A stretch of 64,000 nt of DNA from Methylosinus sp. C49 (lineage in GTDB: Bacteria > Pseudomonadota > Alphaproteobacteria > Rhizobiales > Beijerinckiaceae). Where the stretch lies: assembly GCF_009936375.1 (NCBI RefSeq), contig NZ_AP022332.1, positions 3,752,501-3,816,500 of the forward strand, in the 5' to 3' direction. This document shows positions 56,121 to 64,000 of this stretch, piece by piece. Each line of letters begins with the position of its first letter. The first letter of the stretch is position 1. The notes under the pieces were generated by a model. It saw only the letters and a list, made by a program, of their open reading frames with translations, searched no databases and was not told the DNA's origin. The translations under genes and the position numbers were made by a program.

Positions 56121-56654
56121 ATGAGGCCGCACGCCGCCGTTCTCCGGCTCGCGAGGTTGCGACATGTGGTCGCGGGGCTGTTTTTCGCAGTCGCAGCATG
56201 GTCTATGGCCTCGCCCGCCGCGGCGCAGGGGGCCGTCAAATCGAAATATGGCGATTGGGAGATTCGCTGCGAGACGCCGGCCGGCGCCGCCGCCGAGCAA
56301 TGCGCGCTGATTCAGAGCGTCGCCGCGGAAGACAAGGCCAATGTCAATCTCGTCGTCGTGGTGCTGAAGACCAGCGACGGCAAGAGCCGGCTGCTGCGCG
56401 TCATCGCGCCGCTGAATGTCTTGCTGATCAAGGGCCTCGGCCTCACCATCGACAAAACGCGCATCGGCGACACCGGCTTCGTGCGCTGCCTGCCGTCGGG
56501 CTGTGTCGCCGACGTGGTGATGGACGACGCGCTCGTCGACCAGCTCAAGAACGGCAAGACGGCCACTTTCGTCATCTATCTGACGCCGGACGAAGGCGTC
56601 GGCCTGCCCTTGTCGCTCGCCGGCTTCAAGGAGGGATTCGCCAAATTGCCGTGA
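56121..56654 (+). CDS. Invasion-associated locus B (IalB) family protein
   Basis: The 177-residue protein has a signal peptide ending near AAAQGA and the IalB-domain pattern: SKYGDWEIRCETPAG, CALIQ, then LLIKGLGLTIDKTRIGDTGFVRCLPSGC and FKEGFAKLP. Named after a Bartonella erythrocyte-invasion factor, the family is widespread in free-living alphaproteobacteria, where its periplasmic role is unknown. Two cysteine pairs probably form disulfides. A second secreted-protein gene follows after 47 bases. Confidence 0.9.
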   Translation: MRPHAAVLRLARLRHVVAGLFFAVAAWSMASPAAAQGAVKSKYGDWEIRCETPAGAAAEQCALIQSVAAEDKANVNLVVVVLKTSDGKSRLLRVIAPLNVLLIKGLGLTIDKTRIGDTGFVRCLPSGCVADVVMDDALVDQLKNGKTATFVIYLTPDEGVGLPLSLAGFKEGFAKLP

Positions 56655-56701
56655 TGGCGGTAATGGCGTTTCGAGAAGCGGATGAGAGGGTGAGAGGGCC
56701 G

Positions 56702-57358
56702 ATGGACAAGAGACGGATGAAGGGACGCTTTTTCGCGATTCTCTCGATTTCCGCCGCGGCGGCCGCGCTGGCGGCGAGCGGCGCGAGCGCCTTCGACTTT
56801 CCCAATCCGCTTTCTGTCTTCGGCGGCGGCGAGAAAGAGCCGCAGAAATCCGATCGCCCCGTGCAGGCCGCGCCCGGCGCGGCGGTCGACTGCCCGGAGA
56901 TTCTCGTCGACACCGGCGCGGCGACGCTGCGCGTTCCGCCGGGAGCGGATAATTCCTCGGTGCGCTATCAGCTCTCGCTGTCGCATCTCGCGCGCGAATG
57001 CACCGTGTCGGGCGATCAGATTCTCATAAAGGTGGGCGTGGAGGGCGCGGCCGTGCTCGGCCCCAATGGCCAGCCCGGCTCTTTCTCCGGCGCCCTGAAG
57101 ATCGCCGCGCGCCGGCAGAAGGACGAATCGATCCTCGCCTCCAAGACCTATCACGTCTCGGCGAGCGTTCCCGTCGGCGCCGCGCGCGGTGAGTTCCGCG
57201 TGATCTCGGAGCCTTTGGCGGTCCCCTATCTCGGCGCGCAGGCGGCCGATGATTACGAGATTCTCGTCGGCTTCGAAGGCGGCGCGGCCGACAAATCCGC
57301 CCCGGCGCAAAAGCGCCGCAAGCGCCACGCCCGCGCTACAGAAGCTTCCCCGGATTGA
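56702..57358 (+). CDS. Secreted hypothetical protein
   Basis: The 218-residue protein has a signal peptide (FFAILSISAAAAALAASGASAF). The mature part begins with FDFPNPLSVFGGGEKEPQ and contains VDCPEILVDTGAATLRVPPG, two cysteines that could pair, and a Lys/Arg-rich tail. It resembles small periplasmic proteins of Hyphomicrobiales with no assigned role. The ATG at 56702 or that at 56717 may be the start. Its last 23 bases overlap the convergent flavoenzyme gene. Confidence 0.75.
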   Translation: MDKRRMKGRFFAILSISAAAAALAASGASAFDFPNPLSVFGGGEKEPQKSDRPVQAAPGAAVDCPEILVDTGAATLRVPPGADNSSVRYQLSLSHLARECTVSGDQILIKVGVEGAAVLGPNGQPGSFSGALKIAARRQKDESILASKTYHVSASVPVGAARGEFRVISEPLAVPYLGAQAADDYEILVGFEGGAADKSAPAQKRRKRHARATEASPD

Positions 57359-58706
57359 GAATTCCCTTCGGGTCGAGCGTGGATTTGATCGCGCGCATCA
57401 GCTCGAGGGCCACCGGGTCCTTCACTCTGCGCAGCAGATCGCGCTTCAGCACGCCGATGCCATGCTCGGCGGAAACCGAGCCCGCATATTTCGTCACCAG
57501 CCCGTGGACGACCTCGTTGATCTCCTCGCGGCGGGCGAGGAAGGCGGCGCGATCGGCGCCCTCGGGCTGCGAGATATTATAGTGAATATTGCCGTCGCCC
57601 ATATGGCCGAAGGGCGTCGGCCGCGCGCCCGGCGCATGGGCGGTGACGCGCGCGCTCGCCTCCTCGAGAAAGGCAGGAATCGACTCGAGCGGCACGGAGA
57701 CGTCATGCTTGATCGAGGCGCCCTCGGGCTTTTGCGCCTCTGGCAGAGTCTCGCGCAGCTTCCATAGGCCGGCGCGCTGCTCCAGCGTCGCGGCGAGGGC
57801 GGCGTCCTCGGCTATGCCCTGCTCCATCGCCTCGCCGAGCAATTCGGTCAGCAGATCCTCCACGCCGCTCTCGGCGGGCGAGGCCAGCTCCATCAGCACA
57901 TACCAGCCATGCGCGCCGGCGAGCGGATCGCGCACGCCGGCGATATGGCGCGTCGTGAATTCGACGCCGATGCGCGGAATCAGCTCGAAGGCGACCAGCG
58001 CCGAGCCGGCGCGCGCCTTGGCGAGTGTCAGCAGCCTCAGCGCTGCATGCGGATCGGCGAGGCCGACGAAAGCGGTGGCGCGCGAGCGCGGCAGGGGAAA
58101 CAGCTTCAGCGTCGCGGCGGTGATGATTCCGAGCGTCCCCTCCGAGCCGATGAACAAATGGGCGAGGTCATAGCCGGTATTGTCCTTGCGCAGCTTGGAC
58201 AGGCCGGACAGCAGCCTTCCATCGGCGAGCGCCACCTCGAGCCCGAGCGCGAGATCGCGCGTCGCGCCATAGGCGATCACATGCACGCCGCCGGCGTTGG
58301 TGGCGAGATTGCCGCCGATGGTGCAGCTGCCTTCGGCGCCGAGCGAGAGCGGGAAATAGCGGCCGGCGGCTTCCGCTGCGGCCTGGACATTGGCGAGAAT
58401 GACGCCGGCTTCGACCGTCATCGTGTCGGAAGCGGGATCGACCTCGCGAATCTTATCGAGCTTTTGCAACGACAGCACGATTTGCGCGCCGCTGTCGTCG
58501 GGCGTCTGGCCGCCGACGAGGCCCGTGTTGCCGCCCTGCGGAACGACGCCGACGCCGGCCTCATTGCAGAGGGCGAGAACGGAAGCGACCTCGCGGGCGC
58601 TTCGCGGCTTGACGATGCAAGGAGCCCGGCCAAAAAAGGCGTCGCGCGGCTCGCGGAGATAGGCGGCCATATCGCCGGGATCGACGATGACGCCGCCACT
58701 TCCCAC
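57336..58706 (-). CDS. FAD-binding oxidoreductase of the GlcD/D-lactate (D-2-hydroxyglutarate) dehydrogenase type
   Basis: The 456-residue protein has the PCMH-type FAD domain (VPQGGNTGLVGGQTPDD, AEGSCTIGGNLATNAGGV) and the C-terminal substrate domain with the metal-binding HMGDGNIHYNIS and the SAEHGIG motif near the end. Candidates are D-lactate, glycolate (GlcD-like) and D-2-hydroxyglutarate dehydrogenases; no glcE/glcF partners are adjacent, which favours a stand-alone D-2-hydroxyacid dehydrogenase. It is convergent with the preceding gene with a 23-base overlap. Confidence 0.92.
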   Translation of the reverse strand: MGSGGVIVDPGDMAAYLREPRDAFFGRAPCIVKPRSAREVASVLALCNEAGVGVVPQGGNTGLVGGQTPDDSGAQIVLSLQKLDKIREVDPASDTMTVEAGVILANVQAAAEAAGRYFPLSLGAEGSCTIGGNLATNAGGVHVIAYGATRDLALGLEVALADGRLLSGLSKLRKDNTGYDLAHLFIGSEGTLGIITAATLKLFPLPRSRATAFVGLADPHAALRLLTLAKARAGSALVAFELIPRIGVEFTTRHIAGVRDPLAGAHGWYVLMELASPAESGVEDLLTELLGEAMEQGIAEDAALAATLEQRAGLWKLRETLPEAQKPEGASIKHDVSVPLESIPAFLEEASARVTAHAPGARPTPFGHMGDGNIHYNISQPEGADRAAFLARREEINEVVHGLVTKYAGSVSAEHGIGVLKRDLLRRVKDPVALELMRAIKSTLDPKGILNPGKLL

Positions 58707-58805
58707 GATCGCGCTCAGGCGATCGAGCAGCCCCGTGTCATCGCGTCCTATTTCGACGGCGGTCAGCGAAGATTGCCTCGATTGTGGGAGACCCTTCGAC
58801 GAAGG

Positions 58806-58928
58806 TCACCAGTGGCGACGACGACGATGCGCTTCATCGGTGCGGCGGACCCGCACATAAGCGGCGGCGGCGACAGGAAGTCCGCCGAGGACGATACTGC
58901 ACAATGTTGCGGCGAGAAGCGCATTCAT
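58806..58928 (-). CDS. Small single-span membrane protein (40 residues)
   Basis: A short frame begins MNALLAATLCSIVLGG and forms one hydrophobic helix (residues about 3-24) followed by a strongly basic tail (VRVRRTDEAHRRRRHW). AAGGAG precedes the ATG at a good spacing, which is the main support. A longer upstream start at 59072 has no such site. Role unknown; it lies alone, about 240 bases downstream of the RNA methyltransferase gene. Confidence 0.45.
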   Translation of the reverse strand: MNALLAATLCSIVLGGLPVAAAAYVRVRRTDEAHRRRRHW

Positions 58929-59168
58929 GTGACCATCTCCTTCCAGATTCGAGCCTGGCCCCCCGAGGAGCCGGCTCCCCACGCTGGACATGGACGCAAA
59001 TCCTATGCCCAACTCGACAGGGCTGGCAAGACAAATTCCCCGCCCGGCCCCGAAACACTTTCTGAAAACCATCCGTTGTCACATGAAATGCATCGATTGA
59101 ATGTAGGATTTGCGCGCCATTCCACCATAGGCAGGCGCCCGAAAAATTGCGCGCCGCCGACGCTCGCG

Positions 59169-60437
59169 TCAGCGCGACAATAGCCTCCGGCGCGGCGCCG
59201 CCTCGGCCGCGCGCTCGAAGAGAGCGACGAGCTCGAGATGCGGCGAATGCCGAAATTGGTCGATCGGCGTGATGAATTTTGCGGCATATCCGCCTTTGCT
59301 CAGAACGGCGGCATCACGGGCGAAGCTCTGCGGATCGCAGGAGACGGCGACGATGCGGCGCGCGGCGGAGGCCGCCAGCGCCTCTGCCTGCGCCAGCGCG
59401 CCGGCGCGTGGCGGATCGAAAACGACCGCGTCGAAACGGCTCAGCTCCTGAGGGTCGAGCGGGCGGCGGAAGAGATCGCGCGCCTGGGCGATGATCGGCC
59501 GCAGTCCCCGCGCCGTGCGGGCGGCGCGGTCCAGCGCCTCCACCGCGGCCACATCCGAATCGATCGCCGTCACTTGCGCCTGCGCCGCGAGCCGCAGCGC
59601 GAAAGCGCCGACGCCGCAGAAGAGATCGGCCACGCGCTTGGCCTTCTCGCCGACGCCCTGCGCGACGAGGCGGGCGATGGCCGCCTCGCCCTCCGCCGTC
59701 GCCTGCAGAAAGGCGCCCGGGGGCGGAAGGACTTGCGTCTTGCCGATCATCACGCCGGGCGGAAGGCGCAGCGTCACCAGCCGCCCATGATTGGCGAGAC
59801 GGGCGAGATCGAGGGTCTCGGCGAGCTCCAGCAGCGCCAGAGTCTCGCGCTCCTCCAGCTCGCCGGCGCCGCGAATGTCGATATCGAGGCCGCCGGTCGC
59901 CGCGGTCACGGCGAGATCGAGCGGCTTGCCGCGACCGGCGAGCGCTTGCGCCAGAGCGCGCGCCGCGGCGGGCGCGCCGGCGAGACGCGGCTCGAGCAAG
60001 GGGCAGGCGTCGATCTCGACGAGATCATGCGAGCGCGCGCGCATGAAGCCGACGCGCGCCACGCCCTTCTCATAACGCGCGTGGAAGGTCACACGCCGAC
60101 GCCCGGCGCCATGGGCGTCGATCAGCGGCTCGACCGGCCAGTCGAGTCCGGCGTTGCGCAGCGCCGTCTCGGCGAGGCTGCGCTTCCATTGCGCATAGGC
60201 GGGCGCGGCCAAGGTCTGCACGGCGCAGCCGCCGCATACGCCGTAATGCGAGCAAAAGGCCTCGATGCGATCCGGCGAGGGCTCGAGAATATCCACGACG
60301 CGGGCGCGCTCGCCCTTCACCTCCGCGAGAACCGTCTCGCCCGGCAGAGCGAATGCCGCGAAGACCAGCCCCTCCTCCGTGCGGGCGACGCCCTCGCCCT
60401 TATGGCCGAGACGTTCGATGACCAGTCTTTGCAACAT
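59169..60437 (-). CDS. 23S rRNA/tRNA (uracil-5-)-methyltransferase, RlmD/TrmA family
   Basis: The 422-residue enzyme methylates uracil C5 in RNA. It has the N-terminal TRAM-like part, four iron-sulfur cysteines (FCSHYGVCGGC and later DACPLLEP), the SAM-binding VADLFCGVGAFALRLA and the catalytic nucleophile in VVFDPPRAG and IVAVSCDPQSFARD. The target (RlmD U1939, RlmC or TrmA site) cannot be fixed. It overlaps the TlyA gene by one base (TGATG). ATG 60437 is chosen over longer frames that overlap tlyA. Confidence 0.92.
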   Translation of the reverse strand: MLQRLVIERLGHKGEGVARTEEGLVFAAFALPGETVLAEVKGERARVVDILEPSPDRIEAFCSHYGVCGGCAVQTLAAPAYAQWKRSLAETALRNAGLDWPVEPLIDAHGAGRRRVTFHARYEKGVARVGFMRARSHDLVEIDACPLLEPRLAGAPAAARALAQALAGRGKPLDLAVTAATGGLDIDIRGAGELEERETLALLELAETLDLARLANHGRLVTLRLPPGVMIGKTQVLPPPGAFLQATAEGEAAIARLVAQGVGEKAKRVADLFCGVGAFALRLAAQAQVTAIDSDVAAVEALDRAARTARGLRPIIAQARDLFRRPLDPQELSRFDAVVFDPPRAGALAQAEALAASAARRIVAVSCDPQSFARDAAVLSKGGYAAKFITPIDQFRHSPHLELVALFERAAEAAPRRRLLSR

Positions 60438-61177
60438 CAGGCCCGCCGCGCATGGAGGAGAAATTCGCGATTGCCGTCGCCGCCCTCTATCGGCGAGGCG
60501 ATGACGCCGAGCACATGCCAGGCCAAAGCCTCGACCTCCGTGGTAATACGCGCGCAGACTTCGGCGTGGATGGCCTCGTCGCGCACGACGCCCTTCTTGC
60601 CCGCCCTGCGGCCGGCCTCGAATTGCGGCTTGACCAGAGCCAGGAGGCTGGCGCCCTCGGCCGCGAGCGGCAGCACCGGCGGCAGCACCAGCGCCAGCGA
60701 GATGAAGCTGGCGTCGATCACGATCAGCGACGGCGGCTCGGCCAGATGCTCCCGCGTCAGAGCGCGCGCGTCCAGGCCTTCCAGCGAGGCGACGCGCGCG
60801 TCGCGCCGCAGCCGCTCGTGCAATTGGTCGTGGCCGACGTCCACCGCGACGACATGGCGGGCCCCGGCGCGCAGCAGCGCGTCGGTGAAGCCGCCGGTCG
60901 AGGCGCCGACATCGAGGCAATAGCGGTCCTGCGCATCGACGGCGAAAGCCATGAGCGCATGGGCGAGCTTGACGCCCCCGCGCGAGACATAAGGATGCGG
61001 AGCCTGGGCGACGATCTTTGCGCCGGGCGCGATGAGCTGCGACGGCTTGGCGATTCTGCGGCCGTCGATCTCGACGAGACCCGCGAGGATCGCCTCCTGC
61101 GCCTTGGCGCGGCTCTCGAAAAAGCCGCGCTCGCATAAAGCCACATCGGCGCGGAGCGGCCCCTGCGCGCTCACCAT
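60437..61177 (-). CDS. tlyA: TlyA family rRNA (cytidine-2'-O)-methyltransferase
   Basis: The 246-residue protein joins an N-terminal S4 RNA-binding domain (RADVALCERGFFESRAKAQ) to an FtsJ-like methyltransferase domain (YCLDVGASTGGFTDALL near residue 90, DASFISLALVLPPVLPL). TlyA methylates cytidines in 16S and/or 23S rRNA; some homologues are haemolysin-like in name only. It overlaps the NrsF gene by seven bases and the downstream methyltransferase gene by one. Confidence 0.94.
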   Translation of the reverse strand: MVSAQGPLRADVALCERGFFESRAKAQEAILAGLVEIDGRRIAKPSQLIAPGAKIVAQAPHPYVSRGGVKLAHALMAFAVDAQDRYCLDVGASTGGFTDALLRAGARHVVAVDVGHDQLHERLRRDARVASLEGLDARALTREHLAEPPSLIVIDASFISLALVLPPVLPLAAEGASLLALVKPQFEAGRRAGKKGVVRDEAIHAEVCARITTEVEALAWHVLGVIASPIEGGDGNREFLLHARRA

Positions 61178-61809
61178 CTCAGCAATCGCGCGCCGAGCGC
61201 CGCTCCGGCGAGAGTGACGAGGCCGATGGCCAGCGAATACCAGACGGCGACGAAAAGCGGGCTGTCATCCATGCAATGGGCGGCGTAGAAGCTCGCCGCC
61301 AGCGCGCCGGCGACGAGGCCGGCGACCGCCCCGGCCAACGCCGGCCGGCTGGGCGCGCCGCGCCGCAGCGCCAGCATGAGGATGGCGAGCGGCCCGGTCG
61401 CGATCAGCGGAATGAGCAGGACGCAGGCGCGGGCGTTGTGGCCGACGAGCCGCGCGCCCCAGCTGTCCGCGGGCGCGGCGATGAGCTCGAGGCCGACCGC
61501 GACGATGAGCGCGAGCAGCGCCAGAAAAGGCGCAAAACGCCAACAGCCGGGCTCGGCGCCCGGCGTGGCGAGCCGGCGCAGCAGGCCGGCTCCGGCGGCG
61601 AGCAGGCTGAGCGTCACCACGAATTTGGCGAGAAAGCGCAGCGTATGCACGGCCTCGCCGAAATCGGCTCTCACGCCGAGCAAGCCGAGGAGCGCGGCCC
61701 CGGCGACGATGGCGGCGGCGACGAGCGCGCCGGCGAAAATCTGCGCGAAGCGAAAGCGCGAGGGCGAATGATCCGCGACGAGCGCGCCGATCAGCTCTTC
61801 CGTTCTCAT
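61171..61809 (-). CDS. NrsF/DUF1109 family anti-sigma factor
   Basis: The 212-residue protein has six membrane helices and matches the DUF1109/NrsF family of anti-sigma factors, which sequester SigF-type ECF sigma factors at the inner membrane in Caulobacter and relatives. Two conserved-type cysteines are present (AACM-like AHCMDDSPLF and the earlier GCWRF). It overlaps the sigma gene by four bases and the TlyA gene by seven, so all four genes of this block are translationally linked. Confidence 0.88.
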   Translation of the reverse strand: MRTEELIGALVADHSPSRFRFAQIFAGALVAAAIVAGAALLGLLGVRADFGEAVHTLRFLAKFVVTLSLLAAGAGLLRRLATPGAEPGCWRFAPFLALLALIVAVGLELIAAPADSWGARLVGHNARACVLLIPLIATGPLAILMLALRRGAPSRPALAGAVAGLVAGALAASFYAAHCMDDSPLFVAVWYSLAIGLVTLAGAALGARLLRW

Positions 61810-62363
61810 TTCTCGCCCCTCCGATAGAGCGCAGCCAGAGCCTTGATCGCGCGATGGAGAGCGACGCGCACGGCGCCCTCGCTCATTCGATAGCGCTCGG
61901 CCGCCTCTTTCACCGAATGACCGTCGATCGAAAGGAAGCGCACCAGATCGCGCTGACGCTCGCCGAGCTCGCCGAGCAGACGATCGACATCCTGCCGATC
62001 GACGCCATCGTCCGCCGACTCGGGCGCCGCGAGATCGAAGGCGTCGTCGATCGGCAGCGGCGATTTCGCGCCGCGGCGACGGCGCGCGTCGATCAGCTTG
62101 TTGCGCGCTATGGTCATGATCCAAGGCGAGATCGGCCGGTCCATATCCCAAGTGTCGCGCTTCAAATGAACGGCCAGCAGCGTCTCCTGCACGATATCCT
62201 CGGCCTCGCCGACATCGAGGCCGAGACGCGCGCAATCGCGCCGCGCGACGCCGCGCAGCGTCGGCGTCAGCGACAGCAGCAGCCTCTGATAGGCGCCCGA
62301 ATCGCCCGCTATGGCGGCGCGCATCAGCACGGCCCATTCCTCCTCGGCGTCTCGCGCTCCCAA
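61806..62363 (-). CDS. ECF sigma factor of the SigF (NrsF-partnered) group
   Basis: The 185-residue protein has sigma region 2 (DIVQETLLAVHLKRDTWD, PISPWIMTIARNKLIDARRRR) and sigma region 4 (RDLVRFLSIDGHSVKEAAER, MSEGAVRVALHRAIKAL). With its NrsF partner it forms a stress-type sigma/anti-sigma pair, in Caulobacter responsive to heavy metals and oxidative stress. The frame starts at TTG 62363, with AAGGTGGG just upstream; ATG 62324 is an alternative. A promoter matching the known SigF consensus lies just upstream. Confidence 0.9.
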   Translation of the reverse strand: MGARDAEEEWAVLMRAAIAGDSGAYQRLLLSLTPTLRGVARRDCARLGLDVGEAEDIVQETLLAVHLKRDTWDMDRPISPWIMTIARNKLIDARRRRGAKSPLPIDDAFDLAAPESADDGVDRQDVDRLLGELGERQRDLVRFLSIDGHSVKEAAERYRMSEGAVRVALHRAIKALAALYRRGEK

Positions 62364-62378
62364 ATGCCCACCTTGCCA

Positions 62379-62404
62379 TTCGTGAAAAAGCGCTCTCTCG
62401 TTAC
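62379..62404 (-). promoter_or_regulatory. SigF-type promoter of the sigma-nrsF operon
   Basis: On the minus strand GTAACG (62404-62399) is followed after exactly 16 bases by CGAA (62382-62379). This matches the Caulobacter SigF consensus GTAACC-N16-CGAA with one difference. It lies directly before the sigma gene's TTG start, with the -10 only 15 bases from the start codon, so the message would be nearly leaderless. Autoregulation is inferred. Confidence 0.6.
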
Positions 62405-62599
62405 GTCATGCGCGGGGGATGCGTCGAGAGGCGCGTATTCGGTTCCCGGATTTTGGTTTTTCCATTCCCGGATTTTCATGGCGCGTCACAAAAACGCCGG
62501 ACTATTCGCGCCTTCTTAACGAAAGAATCGCAAATCTATCGACGCGCCGCGCGACAGCGGCCTCGCCCGCCGCGGGCGCAGTCGGATTGGAGCTTCCCC

Positions 62600-63922
62600 T
62601 TGCGTAGGTTTTCGAAGTCCGTCTTTTCGTTGAGCGTTCTCGCTCTCGCCGGCGCCGGGGCGTCGGCGGCGATCGCCGCCGGCGACGCCTATGACGGCCA
62701 GGCCGAATGGGCGCAGCGCTATGACGCCGACCCGAGATTGACCGTCTCTCGCTCGACGACGCCCATCCTCTCCACACAGACCGTCGCCGCGACGGAAGCG
62801 GCCATGGCGCAGCTGCAGGAGATCGTCGCGCGCGGCGGCTGGCCCATGGTGCCGGCCGGCCAGCAGCTGCGGCTCGGCTCCAACGGCCCCGCCGTCTCGG
62901 CGCTGCGCCGTCGTCTCATCGTCTCGGGCGACATCGGCGCCGAGGCCGGCGTGAGCCCCGTCTTCGACTCTTATGTGGAAGCCGCGGTGCGCCGCTTCCA
63001 GGCGCGCCACGGCGTCAACGCCACGGGCGTCGTCTCGACGCAGACCTTCGCCGCGCTCAATGTCTCCGCCGAGCTGCGCCTGCGCCAGCTCGAGACCAAT
63101 CTCGTGCGCCTGCGCAGCTTCTCGCGCGATCTCGGCAATCGCTATGTGACGGCCAACATCCCCGCCGCCACTGTGGAGACGGTGGAGAACGGCGCCGTCG
63201 TCACCCATCACACGGCCGGCGTCGGCAAGATCGACCGCCAGTCGCCGGTGATGCAGACCAAGGCGATCCAGGTCAATTTCAACCCGTTCTGGACCGTGCC
63301 CGCCTCCGTCATCCGCAAGGATCTGATCCCCAAGATGCAGGCGGACTCCAATTATCTCTCGGACAATCACATCCGCGTCTACAATAAGGAGGGCGTCGAG
63401 CTCTCCCCGCAGCAGATCAACTGGAACTCGCTCGAGGCGCTGAACTACAAGTTCCGCCAGGACACGGGCGGCGATTTCAACTCGCTCGGCGTGGTGCGCA
63501 TCGACATCGCCAATCCTTACGGCGTCTATATGCACGACACGCCGGCCAAGGGCATTTTCGGCGACGACTTCCGCTTCGTCTCCTCCGGCTGCATCCGCCT
63601 GCAGAATGTGCGCGACTATGTCGCTTGGCTGCTGAAGGAGACGCCCGGCTGGGACCGCGACCATATCGACGAGGCGATCCGCTCCGGCGAGCGCATCGAC
63701 GTGAAGATATCCCCCGCCGTGCCGGTCTATTGGGTCTATGTCACCGCCTGGGCGACGCCCGACGGGGTGATGCAGTTCCGCGAGGATATTTATCAGCGCG
63801 ACGGCCTCGGCCTCACTGCCTCCATCCCGCAGCACTCGGCCCCCGCCCCGACGCCCGTGGCGTCCCGGCAGGCCTCGCGCTCGCCGCAGATGCTGCCGGT
63901 GTTCGGCGAGGAAGAGAACTGA
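62600..63922 (+). CDS. L,D-transpeptidase with peptidoglycan-binding domain (LdtD/YcbB-like)
   Basis: The 440-residue exported protein starts at TTG 62600 with GGAG upstream and a signal peptide (VFSLSVLALAGAGASAAIAAGD). A peptidoglycan-binding domain spans about residues 95-155 (LRLGSNGPAVSALRRRL, AVRRFQARHG). The catalytic YkuD domain ends with YMHDTPAKGIFG and the nucleophile motif VSSGCIRLQN near residue 335. It would cross-link peptidoglycan in the periplasm. A frame opening at 62408 lacks a start codon near a good signal peptide. Divergent from the sigma operon. Confidence 0.93.
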   Translation: MRRFSKSVFSLSVLALAGAGASAAIAAGDAYDGQAEWAQRYDADPRLTVSRSTTPILSTQTVAATEAAMAQLQEIVARGGWPMVPAGQQLRLGSNGPAVSALRRRLIVSGDIGAEAGVSPVFDSYVEAAVRRFQARHGVNATGVVSTQTFAALNVSAELRLRQLETNLVRLRSFSRDLGNRYVTANIPAATVETVENGAVVTHHTAGVGKIDRQSPVMQTKAIQVNFNPFWTVPASVIRKDLIPKMQADSNYLSDNHIRVYNKEGVELSPQQINWNSLEALNYKFRQDTGGDFNSLGVVRIDIANPYGVYMHDTPAKGIFGDDFRFVSSGCIRLQNVRDYVAWLLKETPGWDRDHIDEAIRSGERIDVKISPAVPVYWVYVTAWATPDGVMQFREDIYQRDGLGLTASIPQHSAPAPTPVASRQASRSPQMLPVFGEEEN

Positions 63923-63926
63923 GCGA

Positions 63927-64000
63927 ATGCGTTGGGAGCAGGCGCTCACGATCCTGCTCCTGCTCGCATTCTATCTCATACCCTTCGCTTCGGTGCTCGC
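63927..64000 (+). CDS. Start of a membrane-protein gene (truncated by the window end)
   Basis: An ATG five bases past the previous stop, with GAGGAAGAG shortly upstream, opens a frame reading MRWEQALTILLLLAFYLIPF. It begins with a hydrophobic helix after a short charged start, suggesting a membrane protein or a signal anchor. Only 24 codons are visible, so the product is unknown. Close spacing suggests coupling to the L,D-transpeptidase gene. Confidence 0.55.
   Translation, partial: MRWEQALTILLLLAFYLIPFASVL

Overview
The window is about 64 kb of high-GC chromosomal DNA carrying almost only long-lived core genes. Gene content points to an alphaproteobacterium of the order Hyphomicrobiales (Rhizobiales): a PodJ-like coiled-coil/Sel1 polarity protein with a CtrA-like site upstream, the alphaproteobacterial aa3 oxidase operon with ctaB, a CoxF-like small protein and Cox11, hisZ next to hisG, IalB-family and NrsF-family proteins, and rpsO followed by pnp. 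The overall feel is that of a methylotroph-type genome (Methylocystaceae/Beijerinckiaceae), but that is an impression; no methane or methanol oxidation gene lies in the window.

Layout. 1-5 kb: the end of metF, metH (B12-dependent methionine synthase) and a YqeY protein. 5-7 kb: carA, then a MNT/HEPN toxin-antitoxin-like pair. 7-16 kb, minus strand: a fatty-acid beta-oxidation set (acyl-CoA dehydrogenase, thiolase, FadJ-like fusion, aldo/keto reductase), then lgt-midA-pgeF, whose ends overlap. 16.5-24.5 kb: the PodJ-like protein, a DUF815 ATPase, a PAS histidine kinase whose phospho-acceptor His is replaced by Gln, and a Hint-domain protein. 24.7-29.6 kb: rpsF-rpsR, a secreted alpha/beta hydrolase, an L,D-transpeptidase, a tiny lipoprotein, panB-hemH. 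29.6-39.2 kb: a cyclic-peptide-type ABC exporter behind a YfhO-like membrane protein, cobT, a rhodanese-ankyrin fusion, an SSS-type symporter, and a DUF6270-like protein with a long coiled coil. 39.3-45.7 kb: rpsO, pnp, a secreted protein, a small CHAT/caspase-like protein, hisZ-hisG. 46-49 kb: WecG-type glycosyltransferase, GNAT, thrC. 49-56 kb: the cytochrome aa3 operon (ctaC-ctaD-ctaB-coxF-ctaG-ctaE-DUF983-SURF1). 56-59 kb: IalB protein, another secreted protein, a GlcD-type flavoenzyme. 59-64 kb: an ECF sigma factor/NrsF anti-sigma pair whose reading frames overlap those of two RNA methyltransferases, then a large L,D-transpeptidase and the start of a further membrane-protein gene.

Functional links: metF and metH form the end of the methionine/one-carbon pathway, and cobT supplies the lower ligand of the cobalamin MetH needs. 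The oxidase subunits travel with their haem and copper assembly factors, and hemH is nearby. Several palindromic intergenic repeats sit behind metH, pnp and hisG and inside the beta-oxidation cluster. No rRNA, tRNA, CRISPR array, prophage, transposase or complete insertion sequence was seen. The least explained items are the small CHAT-like protein, the Gln-for-His kinase, the HEPN protein lacking its motif arginine, the DUF6270/coiled-coil protein, the stand-alone Hint protein and the sigma/RNA-methyltransferase operon; nothing in the window amounts to a clear new multi-gene defence or biosynthetic system.
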